From contig JAADFC010000081.1 in the NCBI GenBank assembly GCA_013153105.1, forward strand, positions 1-33,186: 33,186 nucleotides of DNA, given 5' to 3'. Below the pieces are notes generated by a model. The model was not told the DNA's origin and made no database searches. It was given only the letters and a program-made list of their open reading frames with translations. This DNA comes from Thermoproteota archaeon (GTDB taxonomy: Archaea; Thermoproteota; Thermoprotei_A; Sulfolobales; Pyrodictiaceae). The translations under genes were made by a program, and so were the position numbers. Below, piece after piece: positions 1 to 8,805 of this stretch (position 1 is its first letter; each line of letters opens with the position of its first letter).

Positions 1-78
1 TCGCAAGAGGCGCGGGGGGACAGCGGTGAGACGTGGCAGAGCGAGCACCAGCTCGCGGGAGCCGGCCCCGAGCACGCC

Positions 79-2763
79 ATGTGGGAGGCCGACGCCCCCC
101 CGCAGCCGGGGGAGGCGGCGCCCGAGACGCGGCACGGCGAGGCGAGCGGCCCGGACACAGGCCCCGCGGCGGGCTCAGCTGAGTCTCTCCGGTTCGAGGG
201 CGGGCTGCCAGGGCCCCTGGGTGGCCTCTCGAAGCTCCCCCTAGTGAGAGAGCCCCGTGAGGCGCCGGAGAACCGTAGGCTGTACCTGCTTCAGACGCTC
301 TACGACGGCGACCGCGGCGTAGCGGCGGCCAAGCTCTACGACCCGGAGGCCGAGGAGATATACATACACCATGATGGAAGCGGCTACAAACCCTACTTCC
401 TAACCGACATACCTCCCGACAAGCTGCAGGAGATACCGGCGGTAGTCAGGCACCCCGGCTTCGACCACATAGAGGTTGTCGAGAAGTTCGACCTGCTGCG
501 CTGGCAGCGCCTTAAGGCCACGAAGATAGTAGTCAAAACGCCCGATGTAGTCCCCGCACTCCGCGACAAGGTGCCCAGAGCGTGGGAGGCCAACATAAAG
601 TTCCACCACAACTACATCTACGACAAGGCACTCATCCCCGGGATGATACACCGAGTCGAAAAGGGCGAGCTCCGCTGGGAGACGGTGCAGCTGACCAGCG
701 AAGAAGAGGAGCATATACGCAGCATATTCGAGGGGGAAGACAAGGACACAGTCGAAATGGCGGTCAAATGGTACCCGCTCTTCGAGCAGGAGCCGCCCCG
801 GCCCCGGAGGCTGGCGGTCGACATAGAGGTCTACACGCCCTTCAAGGGCAGGATACCCGACGCCAACAAGGCCAGCTACCCCGTGATAAGCGTCGCCTTC
901 GCCAGCGACGAGGGCTGGAAGGCAGTCTTCATACTCGCACGCCCGGGCCTAACAGCAGGCCACCTCCGCGGGAAGCTGCCGGAGGGCACCATAATCGAGA
1001 TATTCGACGATGAGCGCGCGATGCTGCTAGAGACCTTCCGCATAATCGCTAACTACCCAATAGTCCTCACATTCAACGGCGACTCCTTCGACTTCACCTA
1101 CCTATACAACAGGGCCCTCAAACTCGGCATAGATAGGAGCCTAATCCCGTTCAGGTTCTCGAAGAACTATATAAGCCTCCGCTACGGCCTCCACATAGAC
1201 CTCTATAAGTTCTTCAGCACCAAGGCTATACAGACCTATGCATTCGGCAACGCCTACAAGGAGTTTACACTCGACGCGATAGCCTCAGCGCTCCTGGGCG
1301 AGCACAAGGTAGAAGTGGAAGCCTCCATAAGCGACCTGGGGCTCCTCGAGCTCGCGCGCTACAACGTGCGCGACGCCGAGCTAACCCTCAAGCTCACAAC
1401 GTTCAACGACGACCTGGTCTGGAAGCTGATAATACTTATAATGCGTATCTCCAAGCTACCCATAGAGGATGTTACCAGGAGCCAGGTCTCAGCGTGGGTC
1501 AAGAGCCTGCTCTACTGGGAGCACCGCCGCAGGGACTACCTTATACCCACGAGGGAGGAGATAAAAGTCCTCAAGGGCAAGGTGTTCTCGACCGCACTCA
1601 TAAAGGGTAAGAAGTACCAGGGCGCCCTCGTGCTCGACCCCCCGAGCGGCGTCTTCTTCAACGTGGTTGTGCTTGACTTCGCCAGCCTATACCCGAGCAT
1701 AATAAAGAAGTGGAACCTAAGCTACGAGACTATTAACCCGGTGGAGTGCCCCGGCGGCCGTGTCGTCGAGATACCCGATGTAGGCCATAAGGTCTGCATG
1801 AGCGTCCCGGGTATAACGGCTCAGGTAGTGGGGCTGCTGCGCGACTACAGGGTTAAGATCTACAAGAAGAGAGCTAAGGACAAGAGCCTAGGGGAGAAGC
1901 AGCGTGCCTGGTACAACACGGTACAGGCTGCGATGAAGGTGTATATAAACGCGAGCTACGGCGTCTTCGGGGCTGAGAACTTCCCCTTCTACTCGCCCGC
2001 GCTCGCGGAGAGCGTCACAGCAATCGGCAGGTACACCATCAAGGAGACCCTCCGCAAGGCTGCGGAGCTGGGTCTCTTCGTACTCTACGGGGACACCGAC
2101 TCCCTATTCCTATGGGCGCCGCCTGAGGAGGCCCTCAGCGAGCTGCAGGAGTATGTTGAGCGTAACTTCGGCCTCGACCTGGAGGTGGACAAGGCGTACC
2201 GCTTTGTAACCTTTAGCGGGCTTAAGAAGAACTATATAGGCGTCTACATGGAGGGCGGCGTGGACGTTAAAGGGCTCGTCGCCAAGAAGCGTAATACGCC
2301 GGAGTTTCTAAAGAAGGAGTTCGCGGAGGTTCTAGATATACTCGGAGCGGTCACTGACCCCTTCGAGTTCGTCAAAGCAAAGAACACTATAAAGCAGAAG
2401 CTGAGAGGCATATATGACAAGCTGCGCGGTCTAGAGTACAACCTCGATGAGCTTGCCGTCAAAATGGCGTTGAACAAGCCGGTGAGCGAGTATACTAAGA
2501 ACACACCCCAGCATGTCAAGGCAGCGCGCCAGCTGATTGCAGCGGGGATAGAGGTCCTGCCCGGGGACGTCATCTCGTTTGTAAAGGTGAAAGGCAGGGA
2601 GGGTGTTAAACCCGTCCAGCTCGCGAGGCTCATAGAGGTCGACATTGAGAAGTACATTGAGACTGCTAAGAGCATATTCGAGCAGGTGCTCGCCGCTATA
2701 GGGTTGACGTGGGACGAGGTGATAGGCGCACATAGGCTCGAGATGTTCCTCTTCAACCGGTAG
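79..2763 (+). CDS. polB1: Family B DNA polymerase, crenarchaeal PolB1 type
   Basis: Replicative DNA polymerase with 3'-5' proofreading exonuclease. Exonuclease motifs are visible: Exo I with D248 and E250 (AVDIEVYTP), Exo II around 333-338 (NGDSFD), Exo III with Y428/D432 (YNVRDAE). Polymerase motifs follow: A at 533-541 (DFASLYPSI), B at 620-628 (K620, N624, Y627, G628), C at 670-675 (YGDTDS). From about residue 67 onward the sequence follows my memory of Sulfolobus Dpo1/PolB1 nearly collinearly, including the uracil-sensing N-terminal region and the C-terminal thumb. The first ~65 residues are Pro/Gly/Glu-rich and probably disordered. The frame is open to the window's left edge, so the start could lie upstream; the ATG at 79 is only the first ATG seen. 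The XPB-like helicase follows within a few bases, suggesting cotranscription. Confidence 0.95.
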   Translation: MWEADAPPQPGEAAPETRHGEASGPDTGPAAGSAESLRFEGGLPGPLGGLSKLPLVREPREAPENRRLYLLQTLYDGDRGVAAAKLYDPEAEEIYIHHDGSGYKPYFLTDIPPDKLQEIPAVVRHPGFDHIEVVEKFDLLRWQRLKATKIVVKTPDVVPALRDKVPRAWEANIKFHHNYIYDKALIPGMIHRVEKGELRWETVQLTSEEEEHIRSIFEGEDKDTVEMAVKWYPLFEQEPPRPRRLAVDIEVYTPFKGRIPDANKASYPVISVAFASDEGWKAVFILARPGLTAGHLRGKLPEGTIIEIFDDERAMLLETFRIIANYPIVLTFNGDSFDFTYLYNRALKLGIDRSLIPFRFSKNYISLRYGLHIDLYKFFSTKAIQTYAFGNAYKEFTLDAIASALLGEHKVEVEASISDLGLLELARYNVRDAELTLKLTTFNDDLVWKLIILIMRISKLPIEDVTRSQVSAWVKSLLYWEHRRRDYLIPTREEIKVLKGKVFSTALIKGKKYQGALVLDPPSGVFFNVVVLDFASLYPSIIKKWNLSYETINPVECPGGRVVEIPDVGHKVCMSVPGITAQVVGLLRDYRVKIYKKRAKDKSLGEKQRAWYNTVQAAMKVYINASYGVFGAENFPFYSPALAESVTAIGRYTIKETLRKAAELGLFVLYGDTDSLFLWAPPEEALSELQEYVERNFGLDLEVDKAYRFVTFSGLKKNYIGVYMEGGVDVKGLVAKKRNTPEFLKKEFAEVLDILGAVTDPFEFVKAKNTIKQKLRGIYDKLRGLEYNLDELAVKMALNKPVSEYTKNTPQHVKAARQLIAAGIEVLPGDVISFVKVKGREGVKPVQLARLIEVDIEKYIETAKSIFEQVLAAIGLTWDEVIGAHRLEMFLFNR

Positions 2764-2774
2764 GGGTGACCGGC

Positions 2775-4376
2775 TTGGCCGTCATCTTCAAGGTCTGCGA
2801 CTGGCTCGACGACAGAGACTACCTCCGGCTTCGCGAGTTCAGCGATTACCTGGGCCGCCGGAGCGGCTGTAGCATATTCGCTTTCAGGCTCAGCGCGCTC
2901 AACTCCTCGAGGCTGCGGGAGTATGTAGAGTACATCGAGCGCCTCGGCGGCGAGATCGTGGAGGGACGCGAGGAGCTGGAGGCTAGGCTCGCGGCGTCAG
3001 AGACGGTTTACGTGAAACCCCACCGCGACGGTTTCCTTCTCAAGAGTATGGTCCGAATAGGAGATTTCCTGGCCGAGCTGAGGATGCGCGGGCTCGTCCG
3101 GTACAGCAGGCTCCACCAGGGTTTCATAGTGAAGCCCTACGCTGCTGTGGACGCCCTGGATGCTCTGCGCAGGGCAGGCCTCAAGGTAGTCGATGAAAGC
3201 TGTCTAATCGAGTGCCGTGAGCGCCGGCTCGAGGTCGAGCTTAACGCGGAGCTGAGGCCGTATCAGGCGGAGGCGCTGCAGGCCTGGCTGTCAAACGGTA
3301 AACGGGGCCTCGTGGCCCTTCCGACGGGTGCGGGTAAGACTGTAGTGGCCCTGGCCGCCTTGGCCGAGGTCAAGCTTCCAACGTTGATAGTCGTGTACAC
3401 GCGTGAGCAGATGCAGGAGTGGCTTGAGAAGATAATGAGGTTCACAAGCCTCCCACGCGGCGAAGTAGGCCTCTTCTACGGGGAGGAGAAGAGGGTCGCC
3501 CCGGTAACCATTGCCACGTATCAGTCTGCGTATCGTAACATAGAGTTGCTCTGGGACCGCTTCTCCCTGCTGGTTGTGGATGAGGCTCACCACCTGCCGG
3601 CCGACAAGTTTAAGGTGATAGCGGAGAGGAGCCTGGCCCCCTACCGCCTCGGCCTCTCGGCTACCCCTTACAGGGAGGATGGCCGCCACGAGTACCTCTT
3701 CGGGCTGCTCGGTGGTCTAGTGTACGAGAAGAGTGTCGAGGAGCTGGAGCGTGAGGGCTACATAGCGTCCTACACTATTATACCGAGGCTGGTCCAGCTC
3801 TCTGGCAGCGAGCTGCGCAGGTACCGGGAGCTGAAGAAGGCCTACCAGGTGCTGGCTAGGGGGCGGAAGGTCGAGGAGCTGGTGCGCGCGGCCGCCGCGG
3901 GGGACGAGTCTGCCCGTAAGGCTCTCCAGCTGCTGAACGAGATACGGATGCTTCTCGCCTCGAGCAGGGCTAAGCTAGAGGAGGCTAGGGCTATAGTGGA
4001 GGAGGAGCTACGCAGAGGCTCCAAGATAATAGTCTTCACGCAGTATGTCAAGCAGGCTGAGCAGCTGGGCAAGCTGCTGGGGGCGCCGGTGCTCACCGGC
4101 CGCATGGACAAGAGGAAGAGGCGCCTAATACTCGAACTCTTCAAGAAAGGCAGGTACAGGGTGCTGGTGCTAACCACTGTCGGCGACGAGGGTATAGACG
4201 TCCCCGACGCGAACGTAGGGATAATCCTCTCGGGAACCTCCTCGAGGAGACAGTTCATCCAGCGCCTGGGTAGGCTCCTCCGGCCGGGCGACGGCAAGGT
4301 GGCACGACTCTACTACATAGCGGTGCGCGGCACGCAGGATGAGGCTACCATGAAGAAGGTTCTAGCAGCCCTATAG
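2775..4376 (+). CDS. xpb: Archaeal XPB-type superfamily 2 DNA helicase
   Basis: SF2 DNA helicase/translocase of the archaeal XPB family, expected to act in DNA repair or transcription-coupled opening of DNA. Motifs in order: Q-like RPYQAEAL, Walker A (LPTGAGKT), DEAH box (VVDEAHHL), motif III with the adjoining RED element (SATPYRED), a helical insert resembling the thumb region, motif IV (IVFTQYVKQAE), motif V (TTVGDEGIDVPDA) and motif VI (QFIQRLGRLLRPG). The N-terminal ~150 residues fit the damage-recognition-like domain of archaeal XPB. The TTG at 2775 is preferred because GGGGTGA sits about 5 bases upstream. A GTG at 2766, inside that site, is the alternative and adds three residues. polB1 ends at 2763, so the two are probably one transcript. 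The usual archaeal partner Bax1 is not the next gene. Confidence 0.9.
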   Translation: MAVIFKVCDWLDDRDYLRLREFSDYLGRRSGCSIFAFRLSALNSSRLREYVEYIERLGGEIVEGREELEARLAASETVYVKPHRDGFLLKSMVRIGDFLAELRMRGLVRYSRLHQGFIVKPYAAVDALDALRRAGLKVVDESCLIECRERRLEVELNAELRPYQAEALQAWLSNGKRGLVALPTGAGKTVVALAALAEVKLPTLIVVYTREQMQEWLEKIMRFTSLPRGEVGLFYGEEKRVAPVTIATYQSAYRNIELLWDRFSLLVVDEAHHLPADKFKVIAERSLAPYRLGLSATPYREDGRHEYLFGLLGGLVYEKSVEELEREGYIASYTIIPRLVQLSGSELRRYRELKKAYQVLARGRKVEELVRAAAAGDESARKALQLLNEIRMLLASSRAKLEEARAIVEEELRRGSKIIVFTQYVKQAEQLGKLLGAPVLTGRMDKRKRRLILELFKKGRYRVLVLTTVGDEGIDVPDANVGIILSGTSSRRQFIQRLGRLLRPGDGKVARLYYIAVRGTQDEATMKKVLAAL

Positions 4377-4467
4377 CCTCGGGAGGGGGCGGCGGCCAGC
4401 GGCTTATACAGCACAGGCCCCTGGGGGTGGACTGTGTGGCCGAAGAGGTAGGGAGGGGCTGTGAGCC

Positions 4468-5463
4468 TTGGCTGTCGAGGGCTCTCTCTCGCTGCTAAGC
4501 AGCGGTGGCCTCCAGGGTGTCGTGTTGTATCAGAACGTGTTCCCCTCGGTCTACCTGGGCCAGACTAGCGGGGTTAGCTTCCGTAACAGCTTCTTCGTCG
4601 AGCAGCCTGAGAAGGTAGTCACGGCGCTGCTTGAGGTTGGCATTATAGCTTCGTCTTCGACCATACGCGGGCTTGTATTGTCCGTGAACGGTATAACGCT
4701 CACAAGGGAGTTTAAGCCTCTAACATGCGCGCCCTATGGAGAGAAGATGTTCTGCAAGGCAGTATACGACATAAAGCCTGTTGTGGAGTCCAAGCCTGCA
4801 ACCGCCTGGACTGTAGAGATAGAGTATAGGGGCCTCCACGAGCTCGCCGTGGAGCATCTAGGCCTGCTGGTGCTCCGGGGCCACGAGTCGGCGGAGAACA
4901 GGCACGCCTACTACAGCGGAGCCCTAAGCCTCCGGCCGGGCGACAGCTACGAGATCCGGCTCCTCGGGGAGGCGGCTGAGGGCGAGCTGAGGATAGTAGC
5001 GCTCATCCCCAGCCAGGAGGCCAGCCTCGTAGTCGAGGCCGGCGGCTCCGCCCACCGGCTCCAGGGGTCCGGCTTCAACGAGTACAGCATCCCCGTCAGC
5101 AGCCTGGAGAGCGTGGTGCTACGCCACGAGGGTGGAGGGAGCTACTATCCCCGCGAGATACTAGTCTCAGCCGTGCTCGCGTACCATGTAAAGGCTCCGG
5201 AGCCTGTGATAGAGGCTAGGCTGGTCAGGATGGAGCAGGGCAGGGCTACGGTCGAGATAGCCAACGCTGGAGGCGAGGCCGCGCACAACATAATAGTGGT
5301 ATCGTTCTCCAAGGGCAACGTGCTTGAGAGGAAGATAATCGAGAGGATAGAGCCCGGTCAGGCCCAGCGGCTCGACCTAAAGGCGGAGCCCGGTGGAAGC
5401 ATAAGGGTGATCTGGAGGTATCTCGACAAGACGATATTCCGTGATATCAAGCTGAAACGGTGA
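4468..5463 (+). CDS. Uncharacterised protein with C-terminal Ig/CARDB-like beta domain
   Basis: I do not recognise a family. The predicted 331-residue protein has no clear signal peptide or membrane segment and is rich in short beta-strand-like stretches. The last ~85 residues (ARLVRMEQGRATVEIANAGG onward, then a conserved-looking EPGQ turn) resemble a CARDB/NEW3-type immunoglobulin-like domain, which often mediates protein or carbohydrate contact. The TTG start at 4468 has GGGAGGGG about 9 bases upstream. It lies 91 bases after xpb on the same strand, in the place where Bax1 is commonly found in archaea, but no Bax1 nuclease motif is seen. It ends 44 bases before the convergent hjc stop. Function unknown. 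Confidence 0.72.
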   Translation: MAVEGSLSLLSSGGLQGVVLYQNVFPSVYLGQTSGVSFRNSFFVEQPEKVVTALLEVGIIASSSTIRGLVLSVNGITLTREFKPLTCAPYGEKMFCKAVYDIKPVVESKPATAWTVEIEYRGLHELAVEHLGLLVLRGHESAENRHAYYSGALSLRPGDSYEIRLLGEAAEGELRIVALIPSQEASLVVEAGGSAHRLQGSGFNEYSIPVSSLESVVLRHEGGGSYYPREILVSAVLAYHVKAPEPVIEARLVRMEQGRATVEIANAGGEAAHNIIVVSFSKGNVLERKIIERIEPGQAQRLDLKAEPGGSIRVIWRYLDKTIFRDIKLKR

Positions 5464-5507
5464 AGCCGGTGCCGGGCCGGGCTATAGCGGCGGGGGAGGG
5501 TGAGGAG

Positions 5508-6005
5508 TTACTCCCGGCCAGAGCCCTCCCCGGAGGAGGGCTGTGAAGACAACTTACCCGGCCGACTCTCCCCTCCTTCCAGCGGGAGGGCAGCGTTGAC
5601 CACGCTCCGGATAAACTCCTCTAGTGTCGGGGCGGTCTCAAGCTCCTCTTCGCCTATCCTCAGCCTACCCGAGGGGGTATAGGCGGCTGACTCGAGGGGG
5701 ACGAGGCGCCAGCCTCGGCGCGGCACCTTGACGGCTATGTAGGCCTCGCCCCCTGCACGCCTGGCGAACTCCTCCAGCCGGCGGGCCTGTTCGGCCTCAA
5801 CGTAGAGGGGCCCCCCGCTCCGGCGGTATTTCACCTCAAAGACGAAGATCCTACCATGGTAGAGTGCCACCAGGTCCGGGTAGATGAGGCGGCGTGCCCG
5901 GCTGCCGCTTGCAGGGCCCCGGACCACGGCGAAGCCCTTGCTCCACAGGCGGAGGGCCAGCTCGCGCTCCGCGTCAAAGCCGCGGCGTCGGGCGGAGCCG
6001 GTCAT
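5508..6005 (-). CDS. hjc: Holliday junction resolvase Hjc
   Basis: Archaeal Holliday junction-resolving endonuclease of the PD-(D/E)XK nuclease fold; it cuts four-way junctions symmetrically as a dimer. Visible catalytic features: E13 in FDAERELA, the S33-G34-S35 loop, P43-D44, and E57-V-K59 (FVFEVKYR). The core (residues 1-~125) fits the family's usual length, and a ~35-residue low-complexity Gly/Ser/Pro-rich C-terminal tail extends it. The gene is 67 bases downstream of the PINA gene on the same strand. PINA and Hjc are known to interact physically in Sulfolobus, so an operon for branch migration and resolution is likely. The tail-coding DNA overlaps a hairpin (5522-5542) that may serve the convergent gene. 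Confidence 0.95.
   Translation of the reverse strand: MTGSARRRGFDAERELALRLWSKGFAVVRGPASGSRARRLIYPDLVALYHGRIFVFEVKYRRSGGPLYVEAEQARRLEEFARRAGGEAYIAVKVPRRGWRLVPLESAAYTPSGRLRIGEEELETAPTLEEFIRSVVNAALPLEGGESRPGKLSSQPSSGEGSGRE
5522..5542 (+). terminator. 8-bp hairpin between convergent genes
   Basis: Perfect inverted repeat AGCCCTCC / GGAGGGCT with a 5-base loop, about 60 bases beyond the stop of the plus-strand gene ending at 5463. It lies inside the 3' coding end of hjc on the other strand. Position suggests a transcript-end structure, but no T-run follows and archaeal termination is not generally hairpin-dependent, so the role is uncertain. Confidence 0.3.
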
Positions 6006-6072
6006 CCCCAGCAGCTCCCCTTCCCGGGCACCCTTACCGGGGCCCGTGGGGAGGCGTGGCTGCTAAACATTC

Positions 6073-7632
6073 TCAGCCGACCATGTTAACTCGTATGGTC
6101 ACGCCGTACTTGTCCTCGAGCTTCTTTATCCTCTTCATCCTCTTCATCAACACTTTAGCCATAACCCTCGGCACGTTGACTATTATCATGTTATCCCTAT
6201 ACTCCACCTCCGCGCCCGGCAGCAGCTTCTCTATGAGGCGCTGCACCTTCTCCGCGACACCCCTGCCGGCGACCTCGCGCACCGGCACCACAACCGTCTG
6301 CTCGCCGAACGTGTATATCTCGTAGGCGAGTTCGCCGGTGAGAGCGTCCCTAACCTCAACCACCGGCCTCGCCAGCTCAGCCTCGCGCAGGCCCGTGGGG
6401 AGCTTGACGGTCATCCTAAGCTCGTACACGGTGTCGACGGTGCCCCTGTCGATGAATATTACAGTATCGATTATGCTCGGCAGCATGCCTATGTCGACTC
6501 GCCGTATGAAGCGCTGGACAGCATCTATAGGCGTGGTAGCGTGCACGACTCCTATCATGCCTATGCCAGCCAGCCGGAGGTCTATATATAGCTGAAAGTC
6601 AGCGTCGCTTCGAAGCTCATCGTAGACCGTGTAGTCCGGGCGGCTGAGGAGCAGTATGTCATGCAGCTCGCCTATGTCCGCGTAGTTCTTGGAGTACTGG
6701 GTTATATCCGGGGGCAGCTGCATGTCCCTAGGCGACTCGATGGTCTTGACAACCTTCCCCTTACGCGCGTAGTACTCTGCGAGCGCCTGAGCGAACGTGG
6801 TCTTACCCATGCCGGGCGCTCCCGCTATCAGTATGCCCTCGGCCCTCTCGTCGAGCCGCGCCATGAGCTTGGCTGGGAGCTTGTAGTCCTCGAGCCTCAG
6901 CTTCTTGACCGGGCGTACTGCTGTTATCTCCCACCCCTCGCTCAACGGTGGCCTCGTTATCACTATACGATAGGGCCCCAGCTGCACTATCGTGGAGCCC
7001 TCACGGTCTATCTCTATGAACCCGTCGCTCCTCCTCTTAGCCACCTCTATTATTTCCCTGGCGTAGCGGGCCACCTCCTCCCGTGTGAGAGGCTTCGCAG
7101 CCAAGTCCACGAGAACCCAGTCCCCGGGACGGCCCTTCTTAGCCCTAGGAGGCGCCCCCTCCTTCAGGTGGACGCTCATAGTAGTCTCGTCGAAGAACTT
7201 GAACAAGCTCGGCTCCTCGCCGCCACGCCTAGGCTCTATGTAGATTACGCTGACCCCCATAGCCTGTGCGGCCAGCGCCTGCACCCTATCCGCCGTTATC
7301 AGGGTGGCGCCGGCCTCGTAGGCGTACTCGCGTATAAGCGCGTCTATAGCACCCAGCCTGGCGTCGCGTATCTCCCTCGGCCCCGGACGCTCGCCGGCAA
7401 GCTCAACGTCGATAAGCCCCTGCCGCGCAAGCTCCTGTATCTCCCTAAGCTCCTCGAGGCCCGCGAACCCCGTGGCCCTCCCCATGTTAGCCTGGTGCTC
7501 CAGCTCGGCTATCACAGCCCGGTGGATGACCACGCGTCCCCGTATCTTGCCTTCACGTATGAGCTTCGAGACCAGCCCCTCAACTACCACGCTTGTATCG
7601 GGTACGTACACCGGCACGGGTCCAATCTCCAT
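6073..7632 (-). CDS. pina: PINA: PIN-domain/PilT-like ATPase of Holliday junction processing
   Basis: Hexameric ATPase of the type called PINA in Sulfolobus islandicus, where it promotes Holliday junction branch migration and binds Hjc. The N-terminal ~130 residues form a PIN domain (VPDTSVVVEGL, later ITADRVQALAA). The centre carries a PilT/VirB11-like secretion ATPase core: Walker A (AGAPGMGKT), an Asp/Glu box (YDELRSDADF) and a His box (GVVHATTP). The last ~70 residues look like a KH domain. Start choice: the open frame continues upstream to 7863 but would overlap the divergent gene at 7810. The PIN domain begins right after the ATG at 7632, and an ATG at 7659 preceded by a G-run is the alternative. 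Length is about 519-528 residues. Hjc follows on the same strand. Confidence 0.9.
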   Translation of the reverse strand: MEIGPVPVYVPDTSVVVEGLVSKLIREGKIRGRVVIHRAVIAELEHQANMGRATGFAGLEELREIQELARQGLIDVELAGERPGPREIRDARLGAIDALIREYAYEAGATLITADRVQALAAQAMGVSVIYIEPRRGGEEPSLFKFFDETTMSVHLKEGAPPRAKKGRPGDWVLVDLAAKPLTREEVARYAREIIEVAKRRSDGFIEIDREGSTIVQLGPYRIVITRPPLSEGWEITAVRPVKKLRLEDYKLPAKLMARLDERAEGILIAGAPGMGKTTFAQALAEYYARKGKVVKTIESPRDMQLPPDITQYSKNYADIGELHDILLLSRPDYTVYDELRSDADFQLYIDLRLAGIGMIGVVHATTPIDAVQRFIRRVDIGMLPSIIDTVIFIDRGTVDTVYELRMTVKLPTGLREAELARPVVEVRDALTGELAYEIYTFGEQTVVVPVREVAGRGVAEKVQRLIEKLLPGAEVEYRDNMIIVNVPRVMAKVLMKRMKRIKKLEDKYGVTIRVNMVG

Positions 7633-7755
7633 GCTCACGGGCGGGCTTCCCCCGGCCATCCCCCCTTGTCCCGGGCCCCAAGCCTCCCGGAGGCAGGCGA
7701 GGCTCCGAGACAGTCTCCTCCGGCAGCGCCGTCTAGCCGAGGACCCCGAGTCGGA

Positions 7756-7767
7756 CCCTATTTTAGC
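7756..7767. promoter_or_regulatory. Shared A+T-rich TATA-like element between divergent genes
   Basis: The only A+T-rich block in the gap between PINA (minus) and the gene at 7810 (plus). On plus it reads CTATTTTAG, about 50 bases before the GTG at 7810. On minus it reads CTAAAATAG, about 100-125 bases before the PINA start. It could serve either or both directions. Judged by sequence only. Confidence 0.4.
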
Positions 7768-7809
7768 TAGCATCCCGCGGTGCGGCGAAGCTCTTGGAGG
7801 CGTCGCGCC

Positions 7810-8124
7810 GTGGCAAAGCCTGTGAAGCTCATACTGGTAACAGCCAAGGACCACCCTCATCATAAGCTCTGGAGCCGCCTGGCAGAGGAGGTTGCCAAGG
7901 AGACGGGGCTCCCGCTTGAGACCAGGATAGAGGACTATCTCCTACTCACCGAGCACGGCGACACTGACGACCTCGGCATGCCCTGGCTGCCTCAGCTCCT
8001 CGTCGAAATGGACGACGGCAGCATAAAGCCGCTACTATCCAGGCTGCCCCTCAACAACGCGCTCCAGCCGGACCTCGAGCAGGCGAAGAAGCAGATACTC
8101 GAGCGACTCAAGAACCTCGGCTAG
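7810..8124 (+). CDS. Small conserved-looking protein, possible thioredoxin-like fold
   Basis: A predicted 104-residue protein. It starts with a beta strand (KLILVTAKDHP), continues with a helix ending LPLETRIEDY, then MPWLPQLLVEMDDGSIKPLL and a C-terminal helix. The order and the 'MPWLPQLLV..DDG' segment resemble a thioredoxin-like fold (cis-Pro loop followed by a strand pair), but no CxxC is present, so redox activity is not implied. GTG at 7810 is chosen because GGAGG lies at 7797-7801; the frame is also open further upstream. The aKMT-like gene follows 44 bases later on the same strand. Function unknown. Confidence 0.75.
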   Translation: MAKPVKLILVTAKDHPHHKLWSRLAEEVAKETGLPLETRIEDYLLLTEHGDTDDLGMPWLPQLLVEMDDGSIKPLLSRLPLNNALQPDLEQAKKQILERLKNLG

Positions 8125-8168
8125 CCCGCATCCACCCCTCTCTCCGGCCCCTCGGAGGGCGGCTCGGC

Positions 8169-8666
8169 TTGGTGTTTCTAGTCCCCTACGTGCCCTCCCC
8201 GATGTACGTCGTTCGCAAGATGCTGGAGCTAGCCGGCGCGGGTCCCGGCGACGTACTCTACGACCTGGGCTGCGGGGATGGTAGGATACCCGTAACAGCA
8301 GTCAAGGAGTATGGCGTGGATAGGGCGTACTGTGTAGAGATTAGGGAGGACCTCGCCGCCCTCGCACGCCAGCGAGTGGAGCGGGACGGCCTGCAGGATA
8401 GGGTCGTGGTAGTGCAGGCTGACATGTTTAAGGTGGACCTCTCCGAGGCGACACTTGTAACCCTCTTCCTCCTCTCCAGCGTAAACGACCGCCTCGCCCC
8501 GAAGCTCTCCCGCGAGCTGCGCCCGGGCGCCCGCGTTGTATCACACGAGTTCCGCATGTCCCAGTGGAGGCCGCTAGTCTACGCCACCCTACACGACGGC
8601 AAGGGCAGCCACGACGTGTACCTCTATGTAATAGGCTTCTCTGATAGTGGAACGGGCACCGGCTAA
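8169..8666 (+). CDS. aKMT-type protein lysine methyltransferase
   Basis: Class I S-adenosylmethionine-dependent methyltransferase closely resembling crenarchaeal aKMT, the broad-specificity enzyme that methylates lysines of many proteins including Cren7. Visible: an N-terminal VPYVPSPMYVVRKML stretch, SAM motif I (YDLGCGDGRI), the acidic end of motif II (CVEIREDLA), VVVQADMF, and TLFLLSSVN followed by LRPGARVVSHEF. Its 165 residues match the compact family (~160). TTG at 8169 has GGAGG about 10 bases upstream; the adjacent GTG at 8172 is equally possible. It is probably cotranscribed with the small protein before it. Substrate range is inferred from the family. Confidence 0.88.
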   Translation: MVFLVPYVPSPMYVVRKMLELAGAGPGDVLYDLGCGDGRIPVTAVKEYGVDRAYCVEIREDLAALARQRVERDGLQDRVVVVQADMFKVDLSEATLVTLFLLSSVNDRLAPKLSRELRPGARVVSHEFRMSQWRPLVYATLHDGKGSHDVYLYVIGFSDSGTGTG

Positions 8667-8805
8667 TACCCCGCCACAGCTGCCGGGGCAGGGCGGGGGC
8701 TGGAGAGGCCCGGGAGCCTGCGGCCCCGCGGCGTGGAACGGGCAGGCACCCCCTCCGGCTGCGGGGTATGCTCGCTCAGCTGTATTGGGTGGAGGTGCTG
8801 CAGAC

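Noticed and set aside
175-215. GGTTCGAGG resembles a tRNA T-arm.
   Set aside because: It lies inside the polymerase reading frame and no acceptor, D or anticodon arms can be folded around it.
6661-7770. Long open frame antisense to PINA.
   Set aside because: Composition reflects the complementary reading of a G+C-rich gene; no domain or ribosome binding site; PINA motifs are clear on the other strand.
8647-8805. Upstream extension of the DUF2286-like protein from GTG 8647.
   Set aside because: Low-complexity Gly/Pro/Ala sequence, overlaps the aKMT 3' end, and a good ribosome binding site precedes TTG 8806.
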